A stretch of 64,000 bases of DNA from Bradyrhizobium murdochi. Its GTDB lineage: Bacteria > Pseudomonadota > Alphaproteobacteria > Rhizobiales > Xanthobacteraceae. The notes beneath the pieces are model-generated. The model was not told where the DNA came from. It was given only the letters and a program-made list of their open reading frames with translations, and ran no database searches. Below, piece after piece: positions 24,716 through 34,014 of this stretch. The stretch covers positions 1 to 64,000 of the forward strand of contig NZ_AXAU01000020.1 in NCBI RefSeq assembly GCF_000472965.1. The letters run 5' to 3'. Each line of letters begins with the position of its first letter. Within the stretch, counting starts at the first letter, position 1. The position numbers and the translations under genes were made by a program.

Positions 24716-26109
24716 CGCCGCACCGCGCCGACCGGCGGCTTCTCGCCGAGATCCCAGAACAGCCCTGCCATGATCGCAAGTGCTTCCTCGGTCACCGGCA
24801 GCAGGATGTGCTCGTCCGGCGCATGCTGCGAGCAGCCGGGATAGGAATGCGGCACCCAGATCGTCGGCAGCCCAAGCCCCTCGGCGAACACGTCGTTCGG
24901 CAGTGAGCCGCCAAAGTTCGGCAGGATCGCCGGCGCCTTGCCGGTGGTCTCCCTGATCGAGTTCGCCGTCCAATTCACCCAGGGGCTGTCGACGTCGGTG
25001 CGTGAGGCAGCGAAACGTTGCGTGCCGCTGACTTCCACCATCGGAAAGCCGTTGGCGTGCAAATGCGTGCGCACGGCGTCAATGACCTCTTCATATTTGG
25101 TGCCGACGACGAAACGAAGCTGCAGCACGGCATTGGCGCGTCCGGGGATGGCGTTAGCCGGCTTCTCGATACTGCCCGACGACATCGCCAGAACCTCAAG
25201 CGTATTCCAGGCAAACAGCCGCTCTTCCGGTGATAGCCCCTCCTCGCCCCAGTCGGGCGCCAGCGCCGGCTCGTCCGCGGTCGGCTCGATCTTCACATCC
25301 GCAAGCGCCGCGCGGACGGCATTCGAGATCCGCGGCGGTTTGAGCGCGTCAAGCTTCATCCACCCCTTGCCGTCGACGAGACTCGCAATGGCGTTGCAAA
25401 GGATCGTCGCGGGGTTGGCGAGCACGCCGCCCCAATTGCCCGAATGGTGGCCGCCTTCGCGCAAGTTGACATCGAGATGAATGCGGTTGCCGCCGCGGCA
25501 GCCGAGAAAGATCGTGGGCCGATCGGCCGAGAGCCGCGGCCCGTCGGATGCCAGAAACAGATCGGCTTTCAGCGCCTCGCGATGGGCTTCGCACACCTGC
25601 CGCAGATCGGGCGAGCCGATCTCCTCGCCGGTCTCAATGATGAATTTGGCATTGAAGCCGAGCTTGCCGCCGCGGGTCTCGCGCACCGCGCGCAATGCCG
25701 CGAGGTTGATGCTGTGCTGGCCCTTGTTGTCGGCGGTGCCGCGGCCATAGACGCGCTCGCCCCTGGTCGTGATCTGCCACGGATCAAGATTGTCGCGCCA
25801 TTCGCCTTCCATGCCGTCGACGACGTCGCCATGGCCGTAGGTGAGCACGGTGGGCAGCGAGGGATCCTCACGATAATCCGCCAGCAGGTAGGGGCCCTTG
25901 CCGGTCGGCGATTCGATCAGGCGGGTGGAGAAGTCGAGCGCGGCGAAGGCCGGCTGGAGGTCGTCGACGAGATAGGCGCGCAACGCCTCGCCGCTGCCGG
26001 GATTCTGGCTTTCGGTCCGATATCCAACCCTGCGGCCGAGTTCGGCGAGAAACGCGCCGGAATGGAGATGCTCGCGTACCCGCGCAACCGCGTCGGCTCT
26101 ATCAGCCAT
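24712..26109 (-). CDS. M20-family metallopeptidase, 465 aa
   Basis: A di-zinc aminoacyl hydrolase (dipeptidase or ArgE/DapE-like). Metal ligands are visible: His in 'YGHGDVVDG' (about residues 92-100), Asp in 'GRGTADNKGQHS' (about 122-133), the catalytic and ligand Glu pair in 'ETGEEIGSPDL' (about 157-167) and Asp in 'LASDGPRLS'. A dimerisation domain follows, and the late His is in 'PHSYPGCSQHAPDEH'. No signal peptide. An AAAGGAAAG site precedes ATG 26109. It lies tail-to-tail with tctA. It may cut an amide or peptide-like substrate; the true substrate is unknown. Confidence 0.88.
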   Translation of the reverse strand: MADRADAVARVREHLHSGAFLAELGRRVGYRTESQNPGSGEALRAYLVDDLQPAFAALDFSTRLIESPTGKGPYLLADYREDPSLPTVLTYGHGDVVDGMEGEWRDNLDPWQITTRGERVYGRGTADNKGQHSINLAALRAVRETRGGKLGFNAKFIIETGEEIGSPDLRQVCEAHREALKADLFLASDGPRLSADRPTIFLGCRGGNRIHLDVNLREGGHHSGNWGGVLANPATILCNAIASLVDGKGWMKLDALKPPRISNAVRAALADVKIEPTADEPALAPDWGEEGLSPEERLFAWNTLEVLAMSSGSIEKPANAIPGRANAVLQLRFVVGTKYEEVIDAVRTHLHANGFPMVEVSGTQRFAASRTDVDSPWVNWTANSIRETTGKAPAILPNFGGSLPNDVFAEGLGLPTIWVPHSYPGCSQHAPDEHILLPVTEEALAIMAGLFWDLGEKPPVGAVRR

Positions 26110-26294
26110 GTTTCTTTCCTTTGTTCGCTAGCGTGTTGGGGCCGCAACCTATCGGGATAAGCCGCCCACTGGAAGTGGCAGGGCCGTCGAATGAGCCTTG
26201 CTAAACGCAGCGAGGATGCAACAATTTCAGGCAACAGCCCGGCGCTTTAACCGGGCAAATGCGCGAGGCAACTGCGCGCTGCGAGGTTCGCGTC

Positions 26295-27680
26295 ATGACA
26301 AAACAAATCCGGCTCAATGCCTTCGCCATGAACTGCGTTGCGCATCAATCGCCGGGGCTCTGGACCCATCCGCGCGACCGCACGCTGGACTACAACCGCC
26401 TGCCCTATTGGCTCGATCTGGCGAGGACGCTGGAGCGCGGCCGGTTCGACGGGCTGTTTCTCGCCGACGTGCTCGGCGTCTATGACGTCTTCGGCAACAG
26501 CCCGGACGCTGCCCTGCGCAATTCTGCGCAGACGCCGGCCAACGAGCCGCTGATGCTGATCCCGGCGATGGCGGCGGTGACGCAGAATCTCGGCTTCGGC
26601 GTCACCAGCAATCTTTCCTTCGAGCCGCCCTACCCGTTTGCGCGGAGAATGTCGACGCTCGATCATCTCACGGAGGGCCGCGTCGGCTGGAACGTGGTGA
26701 CCGGCTATCTCGACAGCGCCGCCCGCGGCGCTGGTAAGGACAAGCAGACCGCGCATGACGACCGCTACGACATCGCTGACGAATATATGGAGCTGGTGTA
26801 CAAGCTCTGGGAAGGAAGCTGGGAAGACGGCGCCGTGCTGCGCGACCGCGCGCGCGGGATTTTTGCCGATCCTTCCAAGGTGCATCGCATTCAGCACGAG
26901 GGCCGTAACTACCGGCTCAACGCCATCCATCTTAGCGAGCCGTCACCGCAGCGAACGCCGGTACTGTACCAGGCCGGCACCTCGCCGCGTGGACGGCAGT
27001 TCGCGGCCCAACACGCCGAATGCGTGTTCATGTCGGGCCCGTCGGCGAAGATCATCGGGCCGCGGGTTGCCGCGATCCGCGCGCTGGCGCAGGAGATCGG
27101 CCGCAATCCGGCTGAAATCTTGATGTTCTCCATGATGACCATCATTCTCGGTCGCACCGAGGCGGAGGCGAAAGCGAAATACGCCGACTATCGGGCGCAC
27201 ATCGCGACCGAGGGCGCGCTGGCCTTGATGTCGGGCTGGATGGGGGTCGATTTCTCGAGCTACGACCTCGACCAGCAAGTGCGCCACGTCCAGAACGACG
27301 CCGGCCGCACCGCACTCGACAACGTCACCCGCGCCGATCCCGACCGGGTCTGGACCGTGCGCGAAGTCGTCGAGCATGTCGGCATCGGCGGCGCGGGGCC
27401 GGTCGTGGTCGGCACGCCCGAGAAGGTTGCCGACGATATCGAGGCCTGGTTCGAGCAGACCGACGTCGACGGCCTCAACGTCGCGTTTGCCACCTCGCCC
27501 GGCGATTTCGAGGATATCGCCGACATGCTGGTACCTGAACTGACAAGGCGAGGACGGTACAAGAGCGAGTACGCGAACGGGACGCTGCGAGAGAAGCTGT
27601 TCGGCACAGGCCGCGCGCGGCTGTCGGAGCAGCATCCGGCGAGCCGGTATCGTCCGCACATGCAGACGAAAGCGGAGTAA
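26295..27680 (+). CDS. NtaA/DszA-type flavin monooxygenase, second copy, 461 aa
   Basis: A luciferase-like, FMNH2-dependent monooxygenase. 'RFDGLFLADVLGVYDVFGN', 'GFGVTSNLSFEPPYPFARRMSTLDHLTEGRVGWNVVTGYLDSAARG' and 'PVLYQAGTSPRGRQFAAQHAECVF' are the family blocks. The ATG at 26295 ('MTKQIRLNAFAMN') is the normal start; an upstream frame adds 12 unlikely residues. It is divergent from the M20 peptidase and lies beside a TTT transporter. Family members oxidise C-S or C-N bonds of aminopolycarboxylates and sulfur compounds. No reductase gene is nearby. Confidence 0.88.
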   Translation: MTKQIRLNAFAMNCVAHQSPGLWTHPRDRTLDYNRLPYWLDLARTLERGRFDGLFLADVLGVYDVFGNSPDAALRNSAQTPANEPLMLIPAMAAVTQNLGFGVTSNLSFEPPYPFARRMSTLDHLTEGRVGWNVVTGYLDSAARGAGKDKQTAHDDRYDIADEYMELVYKLWEGSWEDGAVLRDRARGIFADPSKVHRIQHEGRNYRLNAIHLSEPSPQRTPVLYQAGTSPRGRQFAAQHAECVFMSGPSAKIIGPRVAAIRALAQEIGRNPAEILMFSMMTIILGRTEAEAKAKYADYRAHIATEGALALMSGWMGVDFSSYDLDQQVRHVQNDAGRTALDNVTRADPDRVWTVREVVEHVGIGGAGPVVVGTPEKVADDIEAWFEQTDVDGLNVAFATSPGDFEDIADMLVPELTRRGRYKSEYANGTLREKLFGTGRARLSEQHPASRYRPHMQTKAE

Positions 27681-27682
27681 CT

Positions 27683-27778
27683 CGTAGGGTGGGCAAAGGC
27701 GCACTTCGCGCCGTGCCCACCATCTATTCACATCGCGCTTCTGAATGGTGGGCACGCTGCGCTTTGCCCACCCTACGA
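27683..27778. repeat. Palindromic intergenic repeat, family A copy 2
   Basis: CGTAGGGTGGGCAAAGGCGC and its mirror CTTTGCCCACCCTACGA flank an inner GTGCCCACCAT/ATGGTGGGCAC pair. It sits exactly in the gap between two convergent genes and may also terminate both transcripts. It is related to 291-399 and 40416-40505. Confidence 0.85.
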
Positions 27779-27793
27779 TTTCACAATGACGGC

Positions 27794-29458
27794 TCAATTC
27801 ACCGCGTTACTCACGACCACCTCGATCAGCTTCGCGCCGGGGCGGCTGAAGGCCGACGACAATACCGACTTCAACTGGCTGGGATCGGTCACCTTCGTCG
27901 CCTCCAGACCAAGCGATTTCGCCACGCCGGCAAAATCCACCGGGGGATCCACAAAATCCATGCCGACGTAATGATCGTCGCCGTGGAAGGCGAGCAGCCG
28001 CTGCTTGATGATGCGGTAGCCGCCATTGTTGACGATGACGAACGTCAGCGGCAGCTTGTGGTTTGCGGCCGTCCACAGCGACTGGATCGAGTACATCGCG
28101 CTGCCGTCGCCGGAATAACAGACCACTGGCCGCTGCGGATGGGCGAGGCTGACGCCCACGGACGCCGGCAATCCCCAGCCGATGCCGCCGGAGGCGAGCG
28201 CATGATAGCCGTAGCGGTCGCGGTGCGGGCGCAGCGCGATGATCTGCCGCGCCGAGGTCAATCCCTCGTCGACCAGGATGGCGTTGTCAGGCATCGCCTC
28301 GACCACCTGCAGCGCCAGCCAGTCCGGATCGATCGGCGAAGTCTCGGCATGTTTCGAAATCTGCTCGACCAGTGGCTTGCGCCGCGCCGTCCAGTTCTTC
28401 GAGGCGAGTGCGTCCAATCCTTGGCTCGCGCGCGCCTGGAGCGCGCTGCCGCCGGCGGCCTTGAGTGCCGGCACCAAAGCGCGCAAGGTTTCCCGCACAT
28501 CGGCCTTGAGCGCAATTTCCGCGCCGTAATTCCTGGCGAGGTCTTGATCGACAAGACCGATCTGCACGATCGATAGCCCGTCCGGCAACGGATCGACTTC
28601 GCTGTAGACCGACATCCGCAAGGGATCGCCGCCGAGCGCGATGATGAGATCGTACGGCGACAGCGCGTCACGGGCGATCTTCTGGATGCGCGCCAGCGCA
28701 CCCATGAAGCACGGGCTTTCCGACAGGAATTGGGCGCCATAGGGCGTCGACGACTGGTAGGCCGGGCAACCCAGCGTTTCCGCGAGTTGAGCGGCCTCCT
28801 GCAACGCATCGCTTTTCACGATCTCGTCGCCGACAATGATCACCGGCCGCTCCGCCTTGAGAATCCGCGCGGTGAGCGCCTGCAACGATTCTTCCGACGG
28901 TTTGACGCGCGTATCGACGCGGGTCGAGCGGCCGAGCTCGATCCCGGCCTCGGAATTGAGGATGTCGCCCGGCAGCGAGATGAACACCGGCCCCGTCGGC
29001 GGCGTGGTCGCGATCTTGGCGGCGCGGCGCACGATCCGCGGCAGGTCCTCCAGCCGCGCCACCTCCACCGCCCATTTGACCAAGGGCGCAGCCATCTGCA
29101 CCAGCGGACCATAGAGCACCGGCTCCGTCAGGCCGTGGCCCTGCTCCTGCTGGCCGGCGGTCAGGATCAGCGGCGTGCCGGTGAAGCTGGCGTTGTAGAG
29201 CGAGCCCATCGCGTTGCCGAGACCGGGCGCAACATGGACGTTGCAGGCGACGAGCTTGCCGGAGGCGCGGCTGAAGCCGTCGGCCATCGCGACGACCAGG
29301 CTTTCCTGCATCGCCATCACATAGGTGAGGTCGGGATGGTCCTTCAGCGCGTGCATGATCGGCAGTTCGGTGGTGCCGGGATTGCCGAACAGATGCGTAA
29401 CGCCCTCGTCCTTCAGCAGCGCCAGGAATGCCGAACGGCCGGTGATCTTGTTTTTCAT
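27794..29458 (-). CDS. Thiamine diphosphate-dependent enzyme, benzoylformate decarboxylase-like, 554 aa
   Basis: A three-domain ThDP enzyme of the acetolactate synthase/benzoylformate decarboxylase group. The N-terminal PYR domain has 'LFGNPGTTELPIM' and the activating Glu in 'MAMQESLVVAMADGFSR' (about residue 49). The C-terminal PP domain carries the GDG...NN cofactor motif as 'CYSGDGSAMYSIQSLWTAANHKLP' followed by 'VIVNNGGYRI'. The ATG at 29458 has GGGAGGGA upstream. The 'NPGTTELP' opening favours decarboxylases such as MdlC over acetolactate synthase. It is a single-gene unit; the oxo-acid substrate is unknown. Confidence 0.84.
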   Translation of the reverse strand: MKNKITGRSAFLALLKDEGVTHLFGNPGTTELPIMHALKDHPDLTYVMAMQESLVVAMADGFSRASGKLVACNVHVAPGLGNAMGSLYNASFTGTPLILTAGQQEQGHGLTEPVLYGPLVQMAAPLVKWAVEVARLEDLPRIVRRAAKIATTPPTGPVFISLPGDILNSEAGIELGRSTRVDTRVKPSEESLQALTARILKAERPVIIVGDEIVKSDALQEAAQLAETLGCPAYQSSTPYGAQFLSESPCFMGALARIQKIARDALSPYDLIIALGGDPLRMSVYSEVDPLPDGLSIVQIGLVDQDLARNYGAEIALKADVRETLRALVPALKAAGGSALQARASQGLDALASKNWTARRKPLVEQISKHAETSPIDPDWLALQVVEAMPDNAILVDEGLTSARQIIALRPHRDRYGYHALASGGIGWGLPASVGVSLAHPQRPVVCYSGDGSAMYSIQSLWTAANHKLPLTFVIVNNGGYRIIKQRLLAFHGDDHYVGMDFVDPPVDFAGVAKSLGLEATKVTDPSQLKSVLSSAFSRPGAKLIEVVVSNAVN

Positions 29459-30094
29459 AGTCCCTCCCGCCCGCAGGTTCGTTGACGTGCGGGGCGGACG
29501 CAGATGACCAAACTTGACGCGTGTAAGCAATGGAGCGCGGTCATGGCTGCTCTGCACAGGCATTTTCCGTATCCCGGACGCCGTGCGGCGCGGCAGTGGT
29601 ACACCGCGGGACCCCAACACAAAAACGCGAAAACAACCCCATGCAAAGTAGAATGGGACCCGGCTCGCAGCACTCAGGCCGCTTGCCTCCGAAGCACGAG
29701 ATGGTCCGTCGTCATGGCCTCATCCCGCCCTAGGCCGTGTACTCATTAAGCGACTGACTGATGTCCCTCAACCCTCAACAGCGGCGGAATAGTGGACATA
29801 GCCCGATGTCGCAGAGGGGCCAGAAGCGGGCATGGTACATGGCCAACTTCTTGCATTCGATAAGTATCAAACAACCAGACGATTTCAGAGCCAAGGCAGA
29901 CTTCACGTCAGGTCAGCTCGCCTCTAGGATGCGAGTAGCACCGGCACACCCCTTGATTTTGCGCGATTTCCGTGGTAACTACGCTTCATGATCAAAACGT
30001 CGTGCGCATCGTGGACCCGTAAAAACGTAACCCGCTCTCGCTGGGCCGTGGAAGGAGTCGTGCGCTAGGAATTTGACTACGCGATCTTTTTACC
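29459..30094. other. Non-coding stretch with decayed repeat sequence
   Basis: I see no supported gene. Around 29570-29660 there is a weak resemblance to the repeat at 22560-22700 (TCCCGGACGCCG and GGGACCCGGCTC). Short open frames here lack binding sites and family features. The first part contains the promoter of the ThDP enzyme gene. The last part may be a leader or small RNA ahead of the terminator at 30095. Confidence 0.45.
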
Positions 30095-30128
30095 AGGCCC
30101 CGCCGGCATCGGACGGGGCCTTTTGTTT
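30095..30128 (+). terminator. Rho-independent terminator or attenuator upstream of DUF1127 gene
   Basis: AGGCCCCG at 30095-30102 pairs with CGGGGCCT at 30114-30121, an inner CCG/CGG pair extends the stem, and TTTTGTTT follows. It points to the plus strand, with no annotated gene just upstream and a protein start 38 bases downstream. It may end a small transcript or act as a leader attenuator. Confidence 0.7.
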
Positions 30129-30166
30129 GGTCACGCTCCCTGCCGGCACAACAGCAGGAGCATCCG

Positions 30167-30565
30167 ATGTCACCCCAACAGACGAACCTCACATCCGAGA
30201 CCGGGCGCGATGCCGCAGGGCTCCGCCTCGACCTCGCCATCGCTTTGGTGAAAGACGCCCCGGGCAATGCTTTGGCCGAGGCGTGCCCCGATGCCTCCAT
30301 CGCAGCGCTGAGAGACGCTTCCTCGGAAAAGGAAGCGGCTGGACCACCAGTCGCATCGACGCGGAGCTTCTTGAGTTTGCTCCAGGGATATTGGCGTGCG
30401 TTCAGAAAACGGCGCCAAGCCGAGAGTTTGCACAACCTGAGTGACAGAGAGCTGACGGATATCGGTCTGACACCCAGTGACATCGACCACCTCGTCGCCC
30501 GCCGAGCTATTGAGAGGCTCAGAGATGGCACGACGTATCTATGGCTGTCTCGTGGTGTGATGTAA
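30167..30565 (+). CDS. DUF1127-domain protein, 132 aa
   Basis: The C-terminal half carries the DUF1127 pattern: an arginine-rich helix 'YWRAFRKRRQAESLHNLSDRELTDIGLTPSDIDHL' (about residues 65-100). DUF1127 proteins in rhizobia are small basic proteins; some bind RNA and affect phosphate or carbon stress. Here the domain is preceded by about 60 residues of acidic, low-complexity sequence, so the protein is longer than the common 45-75 aa form. CAGGAG lies seven bases before ATG 30167. The gene sits behind a terminator hairpin, suggesting leader control. Confidence 0.78.
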   Translation: MSPQQTNLTSETGRDAAGLRLDLAIALVKDAPGNALAEACPDASIAALRDASSEKEAAGPPVASTRSFLSLLQGYWRAFRKRRQAESLHNLSDRELTDIGLTPSDIDHLVARRAIERLRDGTTYLWLSRGVM

Positions 30566-30813
30566 CTGGTGGTAAGTCACCGCCAGTTCTGCACGTTTGG
30601 TGGCAGGCGGTCGGGCGGATCAGCGAAGCGTGATCCGCCACTTTTCTACAATCGTCGTGACATGGCGGATTACGCCAACGCCGATCCGCCATCGAGCTGC
30701 GATCGCGACCAACACCACTTGCCGAGGGTGCCATCTTCTTCGTCCGCGAAGGGTCAATAGCGGAAGAAGTTTCGCTGGTAGCAGCGCATGGGATAGGCCA
30801 TCATCGGCTCTGC

Positions 30814-31533
30814 ATGACCCGGCTCATTTGTAACATCTGGCCCAGAATTGTGATCGTCGAAGGGATCATGGGGTCCGGCAAGTCGACGACCGTGCTGCGA
30901 ATTGCTGATCGATTGAAGACATCCGGCGTCTCCGTCCTCGGCATTACCGAGGGCATTAGCCCACATCCGATCCGTTTCGATTGGGACCTGCCGTGGGCGG
31001 ACATGCCGGCAACGCAACTGGCGAAGTCAGCCGCCGCCCGTTGGGGTGCCTACGCCACTTCTGCCTCGATGTCAGAGAGCATCACGGTTGTCGATGGACA
31101 ACTTTTCCATGGGAATCTAACGGCACTGTTCCTGCTTGATGCCGACATAGTCCTGATTCGCGGCTACGTTCGTGATGTGGTAGCTGCCATCAAGCCGCTA
31201 CGCCCCTTGCTGATCTACTTTCACCAAGATGACGTTGACCGAGCTATTAGAACGATTGCTGCTGAGCGGGGCGATGCATGGGTGACATATCAGGTCAATT
31301 GGAAACTGGCATCGCCGTATGCCGTTAGGCATGGCTTGGCTGGTCTTGAAGGGCTCATCGAGCTCTATCGCGATTATCGTCAGCTCACTGACTGGCTCTA
31401 CACGGATCTGGATATCCCGAAGATCAGCATCGAGAACTCAGGCAAGGAATGGGCGAAGTATGAAGAGACCATCGATTCCATCTTGATGAACCCAAATGGG
31501 ACTGCCGAGGTTGCGAATTTATTGCCCCCATGA
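30814..31533 (+). CDS. Orphan P-loop NTPase/kinase-like protein, 239 aa
   Basis: A Walker A motif GIMGSGKST lies near residues 17-25, preceded by a hydrophobic strand 'RIVIVE' as in nucleoside/nucleotide kinases. 'ITVVDGQLFHGNLTALFLLDAD' (about 90-111) resembles the second strand with an Asp. The rest is helical with many aromatic residues and no transmembrane segment. I cannot assign a substrate; a nucleotide, nucleoside or small-molecule kinase are all possible. The gene has lower G+C than the flanks, no operon partner and an IS element 180 bases downstream, which points to transfer. Confidence 0.65.
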   Translation: MTRLICNIWPRIVIVEGIMGSGKSTTVLRIADRLKTSGVSVLGITEGISPHPIRFDWDLPWADMPATQLAKSAAARWGAYATSASMSESITVVDGQLFHGNLTALFLLDADIVLIRGYVRDVVAAIKPLRPLLIYFHQDDVDRAIRTIAAERGDAWVTYQVNWKLASPYAVRHGLAGLEGLIELYRDYRQLTDWLYTDLDIPKISIENSGKEWAKYEETIDSILMNPNGTAEVANLLPP

Positions 31534-31713
31534 GCAAGATAAGGCTTGCAGCCAGAGGTCAGGAGTCGATCAAGAGGGCAGCGGTCGTCTGGTGGTAGGA
31601 TCACAGGCCACAACATATTTGCCCGTGCAGAAGATCAGCGATTGATGCGATCCGAAATTGAAGTCCAGGCGAATGCCCGCCGCAGTCAACGCTGCTTAGC
31701 AGCTTTGGGTCTT

Positions 31714-33266
31714 GGCCGTGTAAAAACGGTCTTACGGGAGGTCAATTCTGAAAGCCAGGCGCAGAGGAAGTCTCAGGCTTCGATTGCAGCGATTAGGCGC
31801 TTAGTTCCGATGGTGTTCATGACCCGTGTCAGATTGTAGGCCAGAACCGAGAGCGCCATCTCGGCGGTTACTTTTGGAAGCGTTTTTGTGAGGAAGTGCG
31901 TCGCCCCCATCCGCGCCTTATCGTGCCGAATGGATGTTCGACCGTCTCCCGACGCAAGCGCATGGCTTCTGGATTTGCATCAAGCCGCTGCTGCACAGCT
32001 TCGAGCAGATGCTCGTGCTCCCATCGCGCAATCCTTCGCTCTGGCCCGGTCGTGCACTGCGATTTGAGCGAACAATTTTGACAGGCTGTGGTCCAGTACC
32101 GCCGCAGCATTTTTCCGTCTTCTTCATTTGTATAGCGATAGGGCAGTAGCTCCCCAGCCGGACAGCGATAGGCGTCTTCTCCTGGCAAATAGGCAAAGTC
32201 CTGCTTACCGAAGCGCCCGTCCGACTTGGCGCCCGAGGTCAGCGGCTTGGGTAGGATTACCGTGATGCCAGCTTCGTGGCACGCGAGGATCTCCGGGCTG
32301 TTGAAGTAGCCACGATCGGCTACAGCGTCGAGCGTCTCAGTCTTGAGAACGGCTTTCGCCTGCTTGCCCATATTGGCAGGTTGTGCCCGATCTGAGCCGC
32401 TATTTGTCACCTCGTGCGCCACAATCAGATGATGCTCGGTGTCCACGGCGACCTGCACGTTGTAGCCGACAACGCCGGAGCCCCGGCCGCTCGTTGCCAT
32501 CGAGCGGCTGTCCGGATCGGTCAGGGAGATTTGCTGGTCCGGCGAATCCAGCATCTGCTTCTCGTAAACCGCAAGCTGCCCATTTCCTCCTTCAGCTTCG
32601 TCAGCTTCTCCGTGAGCCTTGTTACCTTTGCGGCCAGCGCCTCGCTCGGCTCCTGTCGATCGGCCGTGTCAAGCTGGCTCAGATAGCGAACGACGCTCTC
32701 CTCAAGCTGAGCACGCCGCCGTTGCACCTTCGCCTTTGTGAAGTTCCTGTCCCGATTGTTCACGGCCTTGAACTTGCTGCCATCGATGGCGACGCTCGCC
32801 GTCGAAAGAAACCCCATTTCGCGGCAGAGTTCGACGAAGCGCGCACAGACCTTGCGAAGCGCCAAGCCGTTATCCTTCCGGAAGTTCGCGATCGTCTTGT
32901 GATCGGGAGTGAGCCGGCCCAGCAGCCACATCACCTCGACATTGCGTCCGGCTTCTCGCTCTAGCCGGCGGCTCGACTGCACCCGGTTCAGGTAGCCGTA
33001 AATGTAAAGCTTAAGCAGAACCGAGGGATGGTACGAGGGCCGACCAGTCGCCGCCGGCTTCACTCCTTCAAAGCTCATCTCCGCCAAATCGAGCGCACCG
33101 CCAAACACGTCGATCACGCGGACGGGGTTGCTCTCGTCAATGAAATCATCGAGGCACTCGGGCAGTAGCGTCCATTGCCCACGATCGGCCTCCTCAACGA
33201 AGCGCCTCATCGATCCCCCTAGAATCACGGGAGAATCATAACAGCCGCACGGCGTTTTCACACAGC
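31714..33266 (-). mobile_element. IS1182-type insertion sequence with terminal inverted repeats
   Basis: The left end near 31714 reads GGCCGTGTAAAAACGG and the reverse complement of the right end near 33266 reads GGCTGTGTGAAAACGCC, forming imperfect inverted repeats of about 16-22 bases. Between them lies one transposase gene on the minus strand. The length of about 1.55 kb suits the family. No clear target duplication is visible. The transposase is broken by two frameshifts (see the pseudogene), so the copy is probably immobile unless supplied in trans. Confidence 0.75.
31773..33210 (-). pseudogene. IS1182-family transposase, two single-base frameshifts
   Basis: The first segment (from ATG 33210, 'MRRFVEEADRGQWTLLPECLDDF') gives the N-terminal DUF772-type domain and the first catalytic Asp in 'VAIDGSKFKAVN'. 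Near 32577-32581 the frame shifts: restoring one C in GGGC-AGC would read 'GQLAVYEKQMLDSPDQQISL'. The second segment contains 'LDAVADRGYFNSPEIL' and 'RRETVEHPFGTI'. Near 31918-31921 one A is missing from ATAAAGGCG, and the remaining tail in another frame reads 'KARMGATHFLTKTLPKV' to a stop at 31773. Both losses are in short runs of one base, so sequencing error must be considered. Confidence 0.85.
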
Positions 33267-33522
33267 CAGGGCCAGAAGCTGACCTCGGCGGCGCTTGCTC
33301 TAGACGTCTCTAAGCTCCAAGGGCGATGCGCCGATCCCGTGCCCCCCGCGTGCAATGCGGCGTAACAATCGGCGCGAGGCTAGGGAACCGTGTGCCGCGG
33401 GCAACAGTTACCCCCGCGACAAAGCGGAGTGGCGCCGTCGGACGTTGATAGTTCAGGACGGCGCGGTGTATCTTTACTTTCTAGACCGAACCATCGGCAG
33501 ACTTGGGGGCGAAGGAAAGGTC

Positions 33523-34014
33523 ATGCGCGCCTTGATCCTAGCATTGTGTATCCTAGCGATCGTCGACAGCGCGCACTTTGCTAAGGCTGGTCTGAGCAGC
33601 ACGCCTCGCGAAACGTTGGCACCCGCCGAAACGACAATAGCTACCGACGAAGCGACTCAGGAGACCGAGGAACAGATCGGCCTCACCAAGGCAAAGCGTC
33701 GTGGAGTGCAACGTGGGCTAACCAAGCTCGGGTTCAAGACCAAGGTCAATGGGAAGTTCGACGAATCGACTCGCGCCGTCATCGCGCGCTGGCAGGAGGA
33801 GCACGGCTACCCTACCACTGGCTTCCTCAACGCCGCCCAGCACAGGGTACTAACGGACGCCGCGGCAGAGGCTAGCAAATCTGGCCGTCAAGACCGTCGT
33901 CGCGCTGGGAGCCATACTCGCCGTTCGCGTGGTGTCGGCGGTCCAATCGGCGCGATCGGCGGCGCGGTGCACGGCGTTGTGGGGGGTGTGGTGGGCGGAC
34001 TATTCCGCAGGTGA
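33523..34014 (+). CDS. Secreted peptidoglycan-binding-domain protein, 163 aa
   Basis: A signal peptide is at residues 1-22 (MRALILALCILAIVDSAHFA). One PG_binding_1 domain follows (about 55-108), with 'RRGVQRGLTKLGFKTKVNGKFDESTRAVIARWQEEHGYPTTGFLNAAQ', the usual helix-rich cell-wall binding fold. A basic linker and a glycine-valine-rich C-terminal tail (about 138-163, ending GGLFRR) end the protein. ATG 33523 follows GAAGGAAAGG; the longer frame from 33355 is not needed. It probably binds the wall from the periplasm. It lies next to the IS element, and function beyond binding is unknown. Confidence 0.72.
   Translation: MRALILALCILAIVDSAHFAKAGLSSTPRETLAPAETTIATDEATQETEEQIGLTKAKRRGVQRGLTKLGFKTKVNGKFDESTRAVIARWQEEHGYPTTGFLNAAQHRVLTDAAAEASKSGRQDRRRAGSHTRRSRGVGGPIGAIGGAVHGVVGGVVGGLFRR

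Noticed and set aside
23555..24973. 472-codon minus-strand frame
   Set aside because: Antisense to tctA and out of frame with the M20 gene; rich in Gln, Arg and His with no recognisable motif.
29761..29991. 76-codon frame in the gap before DUF1127
   Set aside because: No Shine-Dalgarno sequence and no recognisable family; lies in a stretch of decayed repeat sequence.
31546..31839. 97-codon plus-strand frame crossing the IS left end
   Set aside because: It spans the IS boundary and part of the antisense of the transposase tail; no binding site and no family resemblance.
32521..32600. Programmed frameshift in the IS1182 transposase
   Set aside because: There is no slippery A-AAA-AAG-type motif at either break and two separate shifts would be needed, so simple mutation or sequencing error is more likely.
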